Below are positions 1-9,104 of a stretch of DNA of 64,000 bases, piece by piece. The notes beneath the pieces were generated by a model that was given only the letters and a program-made list of their open reading frames with translations, had not been told where the DNA came from and made no database searches. Within the stretch, counting starts at the first letter, position 1; each line of letters begins with the position of its first letter. The position numbers and the translations under genes were made by a program. Origin of the DNA: Streptomyces sp. DH24 (GTDB lineage: Bacteria; Actinomycetota; Actinomycetes; Streptomycetales; Streptomycetaceae); the NCBI RefSeq assembly GCF_029813775.1, contig NZ_JARVKW010000004.1, forward strand, positions 62,001 through 126,000. Reading direction: 5' to 3'.

Positions 1-600
1 TCGACCTGATCGACAATCTCGTGCGACTGGCCGCCGAGGTCGGCACCCCCGCGGGGGCCGAACCGTTGCTGGTGCCAGAGGAAGTAGTCGCAATCCTCAA
101 GAACGCTCGACTGGACGCGACCGTGCAGAAGATGCCTTGTCTGCACAGCCTCGTCCGGCCAGAGCTGGCGCAGGAGATGGAACAGGTCGGCGTCATCGTG
201 CGGACCGCAATGAACCGAGACCAGGGCATCGTGGAGATGTTCACCGCGGAGACGACACCCTGTCCGGTTGGCAGATCCAGGAAGGCCAGTTCTGGCTGGT
301 CCACCTGGCCGGCCCGGCCCGACACGGCGGGCAGTCCGCGAACAGGAGGCCCGCGCCTACGGCGACTACTTCTGCTTTGCCCGGGCACGTACCCTGCTGG
401 ACGACATGGGTCCCGAGCGACCTGCAACTGCCCCGCATGCTCCGTTGGCATTCAACGGGTTCGCGCCCGACTTCGTCTACCGGAGCATCCCCACGCCGGA
501 CCTGACGATCGAGCAGGTCGTCCAGCTCGGTGTGACCTTGGTGCGCAGGACGTTGACGTGGCACGCAGACGCGCGGGGCAACGGATACGGGTGTCGCTGA
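1..600 (+). pseudogene. Frameshifted gene remnant, 5' end outside the window
   Basis: Gene-like peptide can be followed across all three forward frames: first in frame 3 from the left edge to about 250 (ending near IVEMFTAETT), then in frame 2 (TLSGWQIQEGQFWLVHLAG), then in frame 1 from about 340 to the TGA at 600 (EARAYGDYFCFARARTLL). Each piece has the composition of real Streptomyces protein, and they join end to end. The simplest reading is one gene broken by two single-base frameshifts. I do not recognise the family. Sequencing errors could give the same picture. The stretch from 601 to 809 holds no convincing gene. Confidence 0.4.
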
Positions 601-809
601 GCCCTGAATGAGAGGGATGACAAAACTTCCGGTCCCTGTCGACCCTCATGCCGGACGTGGCGGGTGCTCACCCTGTCGTCGATACAACAGTAGATGGTGA
701 AGCCCTCGTCCAGGCGTGGGTGTCCCCGGCTCCCGTGGAATCGCTGCCAGAGGAAGAAGTTGCGTCGGATTAGTGCCGCAGAGATCTATTTTTCCGACGT
801 CATCGGGGC

Positions 810-2483
810 ATGCAGAAGCTCGAGGCGCACGAGATGCCCTTGCACAAGGTGTTCAGCAGCGACTACGACTTCCAGATACCTGACTACCAGCGCCCCTATG
901 CCTGGCAGGAGGAGCAGGCGGCTCAACTGCTGATGGACCTGCAGGAAGCCCTGGTCCGCGGGACGGATGAGCCGTACTTCCTCGGATCCGTTGTGCTCGT
1001 CAAGAACAGCGCGGTCCCGAAGGCGGACGTCATCGACGGCCAGCAGCGCCTCACGACCCTGACCATCCTCCTGTCGGTCCTGCGCGACCTCACCGAGGAT
1101 CCGGAGCTGCGTGGCGACCTCGACCGGCTGGTCATGGAGCCGGGTGCCAAGATCCGTGGGCTCGCCCCGAGGCCGCGGCTCACTCTGCGAAGCCGTGACG
1201 CGGACTTCTTCGAGAAGTACGTCCAGAGGAAGGGCGCAGTGGGCACTCTTCTGACGCTCAAGGAGGAAGCCCTGCGTACCGACGCGCAGAAGGCCGTCCT
1301 CCGCAACGCGACAGTCCTCCACCGCAGCCTCACCGCGTTGACCGAGGAACGCCGGCTGGAACTGGCTCAGATGCTCGCCGAGCGGACGTTCCTTGTCGTC
1401 GTCAGCACTCCTGACCTCGACAGCGCACACCGGATCTTCAGCGTGATGAATTCCCGCGGCCTGGACTTGTCTCCCACCGACATCTTCAAGTCGCAAATAA
1501 TCGGGGATCTCGGGGCGGAGGCGTCTGAGGCGTGCGCCACCACCTGGGAGGACGCCGAGGAGATGCTGGGGCGCGACGACTTCGCGGAACTCTTCCTCCA
1601 CCTGCGGATGATCTTTGCCAAGAAGCGGGCGGAACAGGAGCTGCTCAAGGAGTTCCCTGAGCAAGTACTCAAACGCTACCTCCCCGGCAGGGGCGAGGTC
1701 TTCGTCCATGACGTCGTCCGGCCGTATGCCGAGGCTTATGCCCAGATCCGTGAAGCACGTTATGAGTCCGCTTCGGGTGCGGAGGCGGTCAACGCCTGGT
1801 TCAGGAGGCTCCAGCAGGTCGACAACTACGACTGGCGGCCCGCCGCTCTCTGGGCGCTGCGTCACCACGAGGACGACCCGGCATGGCTCGACACGTTCAT
1901 GCGGGCCTTGGAGCGGCTGTCGGCCAGCATGTTCGTCCGCCGCGTCTACACGACTCCCCGCGTCACGCGGTACGCCGAGTTGCTTCGGCAGCTTGACGAA
2001 GGACAGGGCCTTGCCTCCCCGGCCCTCGAACTGAGGGACGACGAGAAGGCCGAGACCCGGGCCAGGCTCGACGGCGATCTCTATCTGGTCGGCAAGATCC
2101 GCAAGTATGTGCTGCTCCGGCTCGACGAACTGCTGGCCCGCGGCCAGGGGGTGACGTACGACCACCCGCTCATCACCGTGGAGCACGTGCTGCCGCAGAA
2201 CCCGAAGGCCGATTCGCAGTGGGTCGGGCTGTTCGACGAGGAGCAGCGTGCCCAGTGGACACACCGCCTGGGAAACCTGGTGCTGCTGAACCGCGCCAAG
2301 AACTCGGCGGCCCAGAATTACGACTTCGCCGCCAAGAAGGCCAAGTACTTCACCGGCCGCGGGGGAGTGGTCCCCTTCGCGCTGACCAGCCAGGTGCTCC
2401 AGCACGTCGAGTGGACCCCCGACGTGCTGAAGGCCAGGCAGGAGGAGCTGCTGGGGGTGCTCTTCGAGGAGTGGCGTTTGTGA
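810..2483 (+). CDS. DUF262/DUF1524 (GmrSD-type) restriction endonuclease
   Basis: This 557-residue protein has the two-domain layout of single-chain GmrSD-type enzymes, which use NTP and cut modified or foreign DNA (type IV restriction and related systems). The N-terminal DUF262 domain carries the signature IDGQQRLTTL at residues 75-84, the ParB/Srx-like NTP-binding motif. The C-terminal DUF1524 domain carries an HNH-type motif, EHVLPQNP at about 457-464, followed by a conserved GNLVLLN and an Asn/Lys-rich stretch, as expected for a beta-beta-alpha metal nuclease. The ATG at 810 is preceded only by a weak purine run. It stands alone, about 220 bp ahead of the Rad50-like gene. The family call is confident; the substrate (modified DNA or some other phage feature) is not predictable from sequence. 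Confidence 0.85.
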   Translation: MQKLEAHEMPLHKVFSSDYDFQIPDYQRPYAWQEEQAAQLLMDLQEALVRGTDEPYFLGSVVLVKNSAVPKADVIDGQQRLTTLTILLSVLRDLTEDPELRGDLDRLVMEPGAKIRGLAPRPRLTLRSRDADFFEKYVQRKGAVGTLLTLKEEALRTDAQKAVLRNATVLHRSLTALTEERRLELAQMLAERTFLVVVSTPDLDSAHRIFSVMNSRGLDLSPTDIFKSQIIGDLGAEASEACATTWEDAEEMLGRDDFAELFLHLRMIFAKKRAEQELLKEFPEQVLKRYLPGRGEVFVHDVVRPYAEAYAQIREARYESASGAEAVNAWFRRLQQVDNYDWRPAALWALRHHEDDPAWLDTFMRALERLSASMFVRRVYTTPRVTRYAELLRQLDEGQGLASPALELRDDEKAETRARLDGDLYLVGKIRKYVLLRLDELLARGQGVTYDHPLITVEHVLPQNPKADSQWVGLFDEEQRAQWTHRLGNLVLLNRAKNSAAQNYDFAAKKAKYFTGRGGVVPFALTSQVLQHVEWTPDVLKARQEELLGVLFEEWRL

Positions 2484-2525
2484 GCGCGGGGGCCGGGGCG
2501 TCATACCCCGGCCCCGAGTCCAATG

Positions 2526-2555
2526 ATCTCCATGAAGTTCCAAAGAGTTCCATTG
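2526..2555. promoter_or_regulatory. 10-bp phased direct repeats upstream of the Rad50-like operon
   Basis: Three consecutive 10-bp units, ATCTCCATGA, AGTTCCAAAG and AGTTCCATTG, place TCCA at the same phase on each turn of the helix. They lie 148 bp before the ATG at 2703. A hexamer TATGGT at 2572-2577 could serve as a -10 box. A closely similar array (24351-24390) stands between the two divergent pPIWI-RE-region operons. Helically phased direct repeats suit a regulator that binds head to tail. The regulator is unknown. Confidence 0.5.
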
Positions 2556-2702
2556 TTGGGTCTGTGTGGGCTATGGTCGTCCACAACTCAGGTCTCACGG
2601 CCCCGCGTTACCACGCTGCTCCCGTGTGTCCCCTGTCGTTCAGTTGCCGTCGGCCTGTCCGGCCGTACGCTCCGCAGTCGTCGCCTCCACGGGAGTCCCG
2701 TC

Positions 2703-5126
2703 ATGCCCGTACCCACCGATCCCGCCCCGGACCCGTCTCCAGCAGGGCCGCCCGCCCAGGATCCGACCGCCGGCACCCTTGCCAGTCTCATCTCCGGGCG
2801 GCTCGCCGGCTCGGACCTCGACGAGGACACCCGAGCCCTCCTGCTCACCGCCTTCCAGAACGACGGCGGGGCGCGCGGCCGGATGCCGGGCGCCTACCTG
2901 CAGTCCGTCACGGTTAGCGGCTTCCGCGGCATCGGCCGTACCGCACGTCTCCCCCTCACCCCCGGCCCGGGACTCACCCTGGTTACCGGCCGCAACGGCT
3001 CCGGCAAGTCGAGCTTCGCGGAGGCCGTCGAGATCGCGCTGACCGGCGACAACGCCCGCTGGCGCGGCCGCAGCGACATCTGGCGCAAGAGCTGGCGCAA
3101 CCTCCACCACGGCCAGGAACCCCAGGTCGCCGTGGGGTTGCGCCTCGACGGCGATCCGGAGCCGGCCACCGTGCTGCGCACCTGGCACGGGGACGACGTC
3201 GCCGACTCCACCGCCGAACTCGACCGGCCCGGCCACGACCCCGTCCCCATCTCGGGCCTCGGCTGGCAAGAGGACCTGGCGACCTACCGCCCCTTCCTGT
3301 CGTACTCCGAGCTCGGCCAGGTGATCGGCGGCAGGCCCAGCGAGATGTACGACGCCGTCGCCTCCATCCTCGGTCTGGAGCAACTCGCCGCCGCCGACAA
3401 GTGGTTGCGCGACCTGACCCGCGAGTACGACGCGCCCGCCAAGGAGGCGAAGGCCGAACTCCCCACCCTGCTCACCCTCCTGGACGGCACCGACGACCCC
3501 CGCGCCCGGGCAGCCCGCACCGCACTGAGCGGGCGGCGCCCGGACCTCGCGTCGGCGGCCGAACTGGCCGCCGGGACCGGCCCGGTGGACGAGGCCCTCC
3601 TGTTGGACCTGCGCCGCCGCTCCACCCTGACCGGACCCGACACCGAGGCGGTCGCCACGGCGGTGACCCGGCTGCGTGAAGCCATCGCCTCCGCCGAGGA
3701 CCTTCGGGGCACGTCCGCCGAGGACGCGCTGCGCCGCGCCGAACTCCTCGCCCGCGCGCTCGCCCATCACCGCGCCCACCCCGCCCTTGACACCTGCCCG
3801 GTGTGCGGCGGCACGGCCCGCCTCGACGAGGAATGGGCACGGGACGCCGCCGAGCAGGAACGCCTGCTGCGCGCCGAGGCCGAGCAGGTGCTCACCGTCC
3901 GCAGGGAACTCGACGCGGCCGCGCAGGCCGTCCGCGACCTGGCCGTCCCGCCCCCCGACTGGCTGCCGTCCGAGATCGCCGCCGCCTGGGACGACTGGAT
4001 GCGATGCCGCACCGTCTCCGACCCGGCCGCGCTGGCGACCGCCGCCGAGAACGCCGCACGGATCGCCGCCGACGCCGCACGGGTCACCCGCCAGGAGGCC
4101 GCGGCACGCCTCGCTGACCAGGACGACACCTGGCGCGACGCCGCGCGGGCGCTCGCTGCCTGGTTGGACAAGGCCCACGCAGCCGAGCAGGCGGCCCCGC
4201 ACCTGGCCCGCGTCAAGGCCGCCCAGAAATGGCTCAGGACCACCCACGACGAGATCCGCGCCGACAGGATGCGTCCCATCGCCGAGGACGCCCAGCGCAT
4301 CTGGTCCAACCTGCGCCAGCAGAGCAACGTCGCCCTCGGCCCGATCCGTCTGAGCGGCTCCGCAACCCAGCGCAAGGTCGCCCTCGAGGTGACCGTCGAC
4401 GACATCGACGCCCCCGCGCTCGGCGTGATGAGTCAGGGAGAACTCCACTCCCTCGCCCTGTCTCTCTTCCTCCCGCGCACCTTCCTCCCGGAGAACCCCT
4501 TCCGGTTCCTCGTCATCGACGACCCGGTGCAGTCCATGGACCCCGCCAAGGTGGACGGCCTCGCCCGCGTCCTCGCACTCCTCGCCGAGCACCGTCAGGT
4601 CGTCGTCTTCACCCATGACACCCGCCTGCCGCAGGCCCTCAAGTACCTGCGGCTGCCCGCCACCGTCCTCACCGTCGACCGCCGTGAGCGCTCCGCCGTA
4701 CGCGTCCGCTCCGGCGACGACCCCGTCAAGCAGGCCCTGTACGACGCGAAGGCGCTCGCCAGGACCCGCGACCTGCCCGGCGACGTCGTCGCCCGGGTCC
4801 TGCCCGGCCTGTGCCGCACCGCCCTGGAAGCCGCCCTCCTCGAACCGGCCCGACGCCGGCTCCTCGGCACGGGCCTGCCGCACGCCGAGATCGAGCAGCG
4901 CATCGCCAAGGCCCACAAACTCACCGAACTGGCCTCCCTCGCCCTCTACGGGGAGATGGACCGGGTGGGCGAGGCCATGACCGACCTCACCCGGGCCTAC
5001 GGCCAGCAGGCCACCGACCACATCCGGTGGTGCAACAAGGGCTCCCACGAAGCCGTGCCCGTCGACGACGCGGAGGAGATCATCCGCCGCACCGCGGACC
5101 TCGCGAAGGCGGTGCGATCCCTGTGA
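2703..5126 (+). CDS. Rad50/SMC-like ABC ATPase with zinc-hook motif
   Basis: The protein is 807 residues from the ATG at 2703; longer starts back to 2523 would run through the repeat array and have low-complexity Arg/Ser composition. It has a full ABC-ATPase set: Walker A GRNGSGKSS at 96-104, a zinc-hook-like CPVC at about 365-368 between helical arms, an SQGE signature at about 577, Walker B FLVIDDPVQSMD near 605, and an FTHD switch histidine. Rad50/SMC-type ATPases clamp or scan DNA ends, and many act in bacterial defence (Lamassu, RloC, Wadjet and others). No HNH or TOPRIM nuclease motif is visible, so the effector is either the unassigned C-terminal 150 residues, rich in His and Cys near WCNKGSHE, or the overlapping downstream partner. 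The two genes overlap by GTGA and are translationally coupled. Confidence 0.75.
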   Translation: MPVPTDPAPDPSPAGPPAQDPTAGTLASLISGRLAGSDLDEDTRALLLTAFQNDGGARGRMPGAYLQSVTVSGFRGIGRTARLPLTPGPGLTLVTGRNGSGKSSFAEAVEIALTGDNARWRGRSDIWRKSWRNLHHGQEPQVAVGLRLDGDPEPATVLRTWHGDDVADSTAELDRPGHDPVPISGLGWQEDLATYRPFLSYSELGQVIGGRPSEMYDAVASILGLEQLAAADKWLRDLTREYDAPAKEAKAELPTLLTLLDGTDDPRARAARTALSGRRPDLASAAELAAGTGPVDEALLLDLRRRSTLTGPDTEAVATAVTRLREAIASAEDLRGTSAEDALRRAELLARALAHHRAHPALDTCPVCGGTARLDEEWARDAAEQERLLRAEAEQVLTVRRELDAAAQAVRDLAVPPPDWLPSEIAAAWDDWMRCRTVSDPAALATAAENAARIAADAARVTRQEAAARLADQDDTWRDAARALAAWLDKAHAAEQAAPHLARVKAAQKWLRTTHDEIRADRMRPIAEDAQRIWSNLRQQSNVALGPIRLSGSATQRKVALEVTVDDIDAPALGVMSQGELHSLALSLFLPRTFLPENPFRFLVIDDPVQSMDPAKVDGLARVLALLAEHRQVVVFTHDTRLPQALKYLRLPATVLTVDRRERSAVRVRSGDDPVKQALYDAKALARTRDLPGDVVARVLPGLCRTALEAALLEPARRRLLGTGLPHAEIEQRIAKAHKLTELASLALYGEMDRVGEAMTDLTRAYGQQATDHIRWCNKGSHEAVPVDDAEEIIRRTADLAKAVRSL

Positions 5127-5572
5127 CCACGATCCGTCCGGCCACGCCCATCCCGCCCGCGCGCCCGCCCCGACTCCCCGTGACCCTCCCGCCTCCGCCG
5201 CCGTCCATCTCGACCCCCGAGGAACTGCTCGCGGGTGCGGACCGGTTGCTCGGCACTGCCACCGCCTCCACCACGGGCGTCTGGCCACGCGCCGTGGCAC
5301 TGCTGCTGCGCCACGCCCTCGAAGAGGCCCTGCGCCGCTACTGGCAAGCACGCAAACCGCAGCTGGCCCACTGCCCGCCGCACGCCCAGGCCCTGTGCCT
5401 GGAGTCCTACGCCGACCCCGACACGGCCCGCCGCTGGTCGGCGACCTGGGCCGGCCTCAGCCGGGCCTGCCACTACCACGGGTACGAGCTGGCTCCCACG
5501 CAGGGGGAGCTGTGGGCGTGGCGGGACGACGTAGATCGGGTGATCGGGGCGTTGACGCTCCGGACGCGGTGA
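5123..5572 (+). CDS. Small partner protein of the Rad50-like ATPase
   Basis: This is a 149-residue protein starting at a GTG that overlaps the ATPase stop (GTGA). After a Pro-rich tail (residues 5-30) the rest is predicted to be alpha-helical, with a conserved-looking core RAVALLLRHALEEALRRYW and many Trp, His and Cys residues. I do not recognise a named family. The obligate overlap argues that it is made together with the ATPase, as a subunit, an effector or an inhibitor. No catalytic motif is visible. Confidence 0.6.
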   Translation: MTTIRPATPIPPARPPRLPVTLPPPPPSISTPEELLAGADRLLGTATASTTGVWPRAVALLLRHALEEALRRYWQARKPQLAHCPPHAQALCLESYADPDTARRWSATWAGLSRACHYHGYELAPTQGELWAWRDDVDRVIGALTLRTR

Positions 5573-5734
5573 CGGATCGCCGTCGGACCGCAGGCCCGTC
5601 GCGCGGGGCAGGCGGCGGACGTCGGCCGGTGGGCGGGGGCGGCACGGAACGGGGCGCCGGGGAGGGGGCTGCCCGGTTGCCCACCTCGACCAGCCGCACT
5701 CGCACCGTCGTCATACGCGTATTACGATGTCTTC

Positions 5735-6064
5735 GTGGCGAAGACACGCATCAGCATCAGCTTGGAGCAGGAGCAGGCCGAACGCATCAGGCAGCACGCG
5801 GAACGGGCGGGCATGGACGTCTCGGCCTATCTGGTGCATGCCGCAACGCGCCAGATGGCCGAGAGCGATGCCATAGAGGAACAGTTCGCCGAGGTGGACG
5901 CACTCATCGCCCGGGCGGAGCGAGCGGCGGACGGGCTGCCCGCAGAACCCGCCCCGGAACCGACCGCGGAGCTGACGGAGCAGGAACGCCGCGATGTGGA
6001 GGAGGCCCTGGGGCTCGTCCACGGTCGCGACCGGCAAGGCCGCCGTCCGGGACACGCCGCGTGA
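5735..6064 (+). CDS. Ribbon-helix-helix antitoxin of a PIN-type TA pair
   Basis: This 109-residue protein starts at a GTG at 5735. The N-terminus KTRISISLEQEQAERIRQHA, followed by a helix-turn-helix-like AGMDVSAYLVHAA, fits a CopG/Arc-type ribbon-helix-helix DNA-binding domain. The acidic, Pro-rich C-terminal half (about 65-100) would be the toxin-neutralising arm. It overlaps the PIN toxin by GTGA. Just upstream, ATACGCGTAT at about 5712-5721 is a perfect palindrome at a plausible promoter position and could be the autoregulatory operator. Confidence 0.75.
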   Translation: MAKTRISISLEQEQAERIRQHAERAGMDVSAYLVHAATRQMAESDAIEEQFAEVDALIARAERAADGLPAEPAPEPTAELTEQERRDVEEALGLVHGRDRQGRRPGHAA

Positions 6065-6546
6065 GCGCACGGGTGCCGGTCTACGACACCGGCATGCTCA
6101 TCGCGCTGGCCGACCGCAAGGCGAAGGCGGTGGCCCTCCATGAGGGACTGCGCACGGTCCCGCACCGGGCGCTGGTGCTCGGGCCGGTCCTCGCCCAGGT
6201 GTGGCGCCCCCAGCCAGCGCTGGTGCACGCCCTGTCCGGCGTCCTGAAGGACTGCACGGTCCCTCAGGCCCGTACGTCCGAGCCGCCCATGCGTGAGACG
6301 AAGGCGGGCCGTCCGGAGTGTCTGGCCTGTGCGACGGGCCCGGACCTCGCGGACTGGCGGCGCATCGGGACCGCTCTGGGGCGGGCGGCCCTGCCGGCGA
6401 AGAAGCGGCCGGACGCGGTGGACGCCTGGGTGGCCCTGGCAGCGGCCCGGCACGGCAGCTCGGTGATCTTCACCACCGACCCGGGGGACATCCACGCCTA
6501 CCTCACGATTCTCGCGCCGTCGGACGTGCACGTGGTCGCTGTCTGA
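6061..6546 (+). CDS. PIN-domain ribonuclease toxin
   Basis: This is a 161-residue protein with a GTG start overlapping the antitoxin stop. The N-terminal strand and first acidic residue are VPVYDTGML. The later acidic residues are PDAVDAWVALA and VIFTTDPGDI. This is the three- to four-acid arrangement of PIN nucleases (VapC-like), which cut RNA with Mg2+ or Mn2+. The length is slightly above a minimal VapC. Such pairs are common in Streptomyces chromosomes and islands, and the RNA target cannot be told from sequence. Confidence 0.8.
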   Translation: MSARVPVYDTGMLIALADRKAKAVALHEGLRTVPHRALVLGPVLAQVWRPQPALVHALSGVLKDCTVPQARTSEPPMRETKAGRPECLACATGPDLADWRRIGTALGRAALPAKKRPDAVDAWVALAAARHGSSVIFTTDPGDIHAYLTILAPSDVHVVAV

Positions 6547-6668
6547 TGACCGGGAGCCACGCTCGGCCCCGTCCAGGCGTCGCCCAGGCGGTGAACGAGC
6601 CGTCGGCAGGAGCGGGGCACGGAGTTCGGCCCTGCGCGGACTCGCTCCGCGAGCGGGTGCCGAGGTGA

Positions 6669-7355
6669 TCAGCCATCAACGGCAACGGCCATCCAGTGCC
6701 ACGGCCTCCCCGCGCGCCGACCGCTGAACTCGCCAAGAGTCCTCCACCCGCTTCGCCATTTACCACGGCCGTGGTACTTGGCACGGCAGGAGCAGGTGCA
6801 CAGGAAGCCCTGGGCGTTCTGGCAGGACGAGTTGCACCTTTCACGTGGGTTGTACTCACGGCCGATGAGGACGCTCGGATACCTGCGGAGCAGCTCCCGG
6901 CTGATGTGGGGGAAGTGAGCGCTGGCCACCGTCCAGCACCCCTCGCGGCTGTCCCACCGGAACGATCTATCGCTTCCGACCCAGCCGGACAGTTTCCGCT
7001 CGTGCTCCCACATCGTGTGAGCCGGGAACCAGACACCGAACCACCCTTTGGCGGGCAGGCCGATTGTCGGCAGGTGCTCACCTCGATAATTCGGCAGCCA
7101 CTCAGGGGGCTTGAGGTACTCGGTCTTGTCCCGCAAGGCACGCCCGCGCCCTTTGTCCCTGCCCGTAGTCCGCCGGCTGCGTCGAGGCCCGGGCCCCCAC
7201 TCGACCGACACGAGTGTGGCGAGCTGACCGGAGGCATGGCAGGGGAGACGACTTATCGGCCTGTCATGGGCTACCACGTGGCCGTCCTGGTCGATTTCGA
7301 TGGAGTTGCGGCACTTCAAGCACGTGCGGTTGAACCCTCCGTCGCCCACAAGCAC
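6669..7355 (-). CDS. Cys-rich, probably zinc-binding protein of unknown function
   Basis: This 228-residue protein has two cysteine clusters. The first is C12-x2-C15 near the N-terminus. The second runs C174-x3-C178-x7-C186-x-C188-x-C190-x4-H195-G. The spacing suggests one or two structural zinc sites. The middle is rich in Trp and Arg (WFGVWFPAHTMW), and a HisAsp-containing motif (HDRPISRLPCHASG) lies near residue 30. I do not recognise the family. It stands alone between the toxin-antitoxin pair and the EcsC-like gene. The GTG at 7355 is used, with an alternative GTG two codons later. Coding potential is good, but no function can be given. Confidence 0.55.
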   Translation of the reverse strand: MLVGDGGFNRTCLKCRNSIEIDQDGHVVAHDRPISRLPCHASGQLATLVSVEWGPGPRRSRRTTGRDKGRGRALRDKTEYLKPPEWLPNYRGEHLPTIGLPAKGWFGVWFPAHTMWEHERKLSGWVGSDRSFRWDSREGCWTVASAHFPHISRELLRRYPSVLIGREYNPRERCNSSCQNAQGFLCTCSCRAKYHGRGKWRSGWRTLGEFSGRRAGRPWHWMAVAVDG

Positions 7356-7569
7356 CCCCTTGGTTGAGCTGATGTCTACCGTGCCTGCTGCCGTGTCCTG
7401 CCGGTCTCGGCTCGCATCACGTGGGATATCGCGGACGGGACGTTCCGCGTGAACTCGCCCCGATGGCCCGGAGCGAGCGGCCTCGCGGCAACCACGTAGG
7501 CGCTGGACGCGCCGTAATCGACTGCGATGGCGGAGGCGGGGTGCTCGACGTACGTCAGTGCACCGAGGG

Positions 7570-8301
7570 TCAGCCAGGCGAGTTCTCGGACGATGGCGGC
7601 GTGTTGGACGTCAGCCCTGGCCACGACGTCGGGGGCGGGCCAAAGGCGCGACGACCGGCCCTCACAGCCAGAGTGGCCATGGCGGCGTTGGCACCACCAC
7701 CGATCACAGCGCCGATACCGAACGGTGCCACCCGACCGAGAACGATGATCCCCTGCTTGGTCCCGTACTTCGTGATGAAGTTCTTTCCCAGGATCTTGTT
7801 GATCTGACGCAACGTCTCGACGGGCACCTTGGCGACAACCTGACGTCCCCAGTGTTGCCCCGTACGCTCGGCGACCTTGGTAATGGTGGTGGAGCCACTC
7901 CCACCGAGCATGATTCCCATCACGATCGTTCGGCGGCGCTCGATCTCGTCGATGGGGACTCCGTGGACCTCGGCGAGCGAGAGTGCGAAGAGGGCGCTCA
8001 GTTCAAGGGACGAGAGAGCCTCGCCTGCCGAGAGTGCCAGCGCGACTCCCGTGCCGACGCCGGGCGCGGCTGCGGTTCCTCCAACTGCAGCACCGGTCCC
8101 GGTCAAGGCGCTGACGTACATCCGCTCCAGATTGCGTATCACCTGTGCCGGTGTCGCCTCTGGGGTCCGTTGGCGGGCCCGCGCTATGTTCTTGCGCACC
8201 AGTAGGCTCTGGCTGTCGATCGCCTTGTCCAGGAGGTCGAGGACTCGCTGCCCACGTCCGTCTGCTGCCGGAACGGGTCCGCCGTGGGCATCTGTTGCCA
8301 T
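7570..8301 (-). CDS. EcsC-like membrane-associated protein
   Basis: This 243-residue protein starts at the ATG at 8301, with a GAGGAG ribosome site about 10 nt upstream. It contains two long Gly/Ala-rich hydrophobic segments, near residues 68-95 and 190-215, around a helical core with EIERRRTIVMGIMLGGSG. This pattern matches the EcsC family (membrane-interacting proteins of unknown biochemical function). The extreme C-terminus (WPGLTSNTPPSSENSPG) is hydrophilic and may be a recent extension. No operon partner is evident. The family call is moderate and the function is open. Confidence 0.6.
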   Translation of the reverse strand: MATDAHGGPVPAADGRGQRVLDLLDKAIDSQSLLVRKNIARARQRTPEATPAQVIRNLERMYVSALTGTGAAVGGTAAAPGVGTGVALALSAGEALSSLELSALFALSLAEVHGVPIDEIERRRTIVMGIMLGGSGSTTITKVAERTGQHWGRQVVAKVPVETLRQINKILGKNFITKYGTKQGIIVLGRVAPFGIGAVIGGGANAAMATLAVRAGRRAFGPPPTSWPGLTSNTPPSSENSPG

Positions 8302-8512
8302 GCTTTGAACTCCTCGGGTCGTTAGACCTCAAGTTTCCCACTCAGGCTGCCGGTTCTGGGACGGTTTCCCCCAACAGCACCCACCGGTTTCAAGCTTGGA
8401 GCCGTTGCGGTGGCGGTTCACCCAGACGTCTGGCTTGAACTCCTCAGTCATGGCCGAGAGTTGTGCTCAGACGCGTGCCGCGTAGCGGGTGAACCGCGCC
8501 CGGCCGTCGCGG

Positions 8513-8983
8513 TCAGGTACGCCCGCTGTGCGTGTCCGGGCCGTGGGGCTCACGGGCGCATTCGGCCCAGACCGTCTTGCCGCCGGGCGGATACGGGTCC
8601 GTGCCCCAACGGTCGGCCAAGGCGGCGACCAGGAGGAGGCCTCGACCCGACTTGGCGTCGGGGAGGGGGCCGACGTCTGCCGAGGCCGACAGGGGCGGGA
8701 GTCGATCGCCACGGGCGTCGGTGACGGCGATGCGGAGGGTGCTGGTGTCGAGGGTGAGGACGAGGCGGAAGTCGCGTCCCTGGACGCGGCCGTGCAGGGT
8801 GGCGTTGCTGGCGAGTTCCGCCACGATCTGTCCGGCGCGCTCGGTGACGCCGGGTGACACTTCCCAGGTGCGGAGCTGTTCGACGGTGAGCAGACGGGCG
8901 AGGCGGGCTCCGCGGCGGGTGGACGACAGGAGCTGGGAGAACGTGCGTACAGTTGCGAGGAGTTGGGGTGTGGTTGCCTTCAT
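8513..8983 (-). CDS. Anti-sigma-type regulatory ATPase (HATPase_c_2)
   Basis: This 156-residue protein starts at the ATG at 8983. It has the Bergerat ATP-binding fold of RsbW/SpoIIAB-like serine kinases: N-box ELASNATLHG, G1-like VTDARGD, and G2-like GRGLLLVAALADRWG. Streptomyces encodes dozens of these proteins, and most sit beside an XRE regulator and a DUF397 protein, as here. It is transcribed divergently from them. It probably modulates a sigma factor or regulator by binding or phosphorylation. The partner is not identifiable. Confidence 0.8.
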   Translation of the reverse strand: MKATTPQLLATVRTFSQLLSSTRRGARLARLLTVEQLRTWEVSPGVTERAGQIVAELASNATLHGRVQGRDFRLVLTLDTSTLRIAVTDARGDRLPPLSASADVGPLPDAKSGRGLLLVAALADRWGTDPYPPGGKTVWAECAREPHGPDTHSGRT

Positions 8984-9104
8984 GAGGCCACGGTGACGGG
9001 CGCGCGGGGGCGTGTTCCAGGCGCCCGGCCCGTACGGTACGTCAGCGTACGGGCACACTCCGTGGACGGTACGCGGCGCGGTCCTTCACTCTGGGTGCCG
9101 TCGG

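Noticed and set aside
2640..5351. 903-codon open frame antisense to the Rad50-like gene
   Set aside because: It is Gly/Arg/Ala-rich with no domain signal and lies opposite a gene with clear ABC motifs. It is a by-product of high third-position G+C.
7376..7624. Minus-strand frame of 82 codons next to the EcsC-like gene
   Set aside because: It overlaps the end of the EcsC-like gene by 55 bp, has no clear ribosome site and no recognisable family. It might be a small gene but is not supported enough to list.
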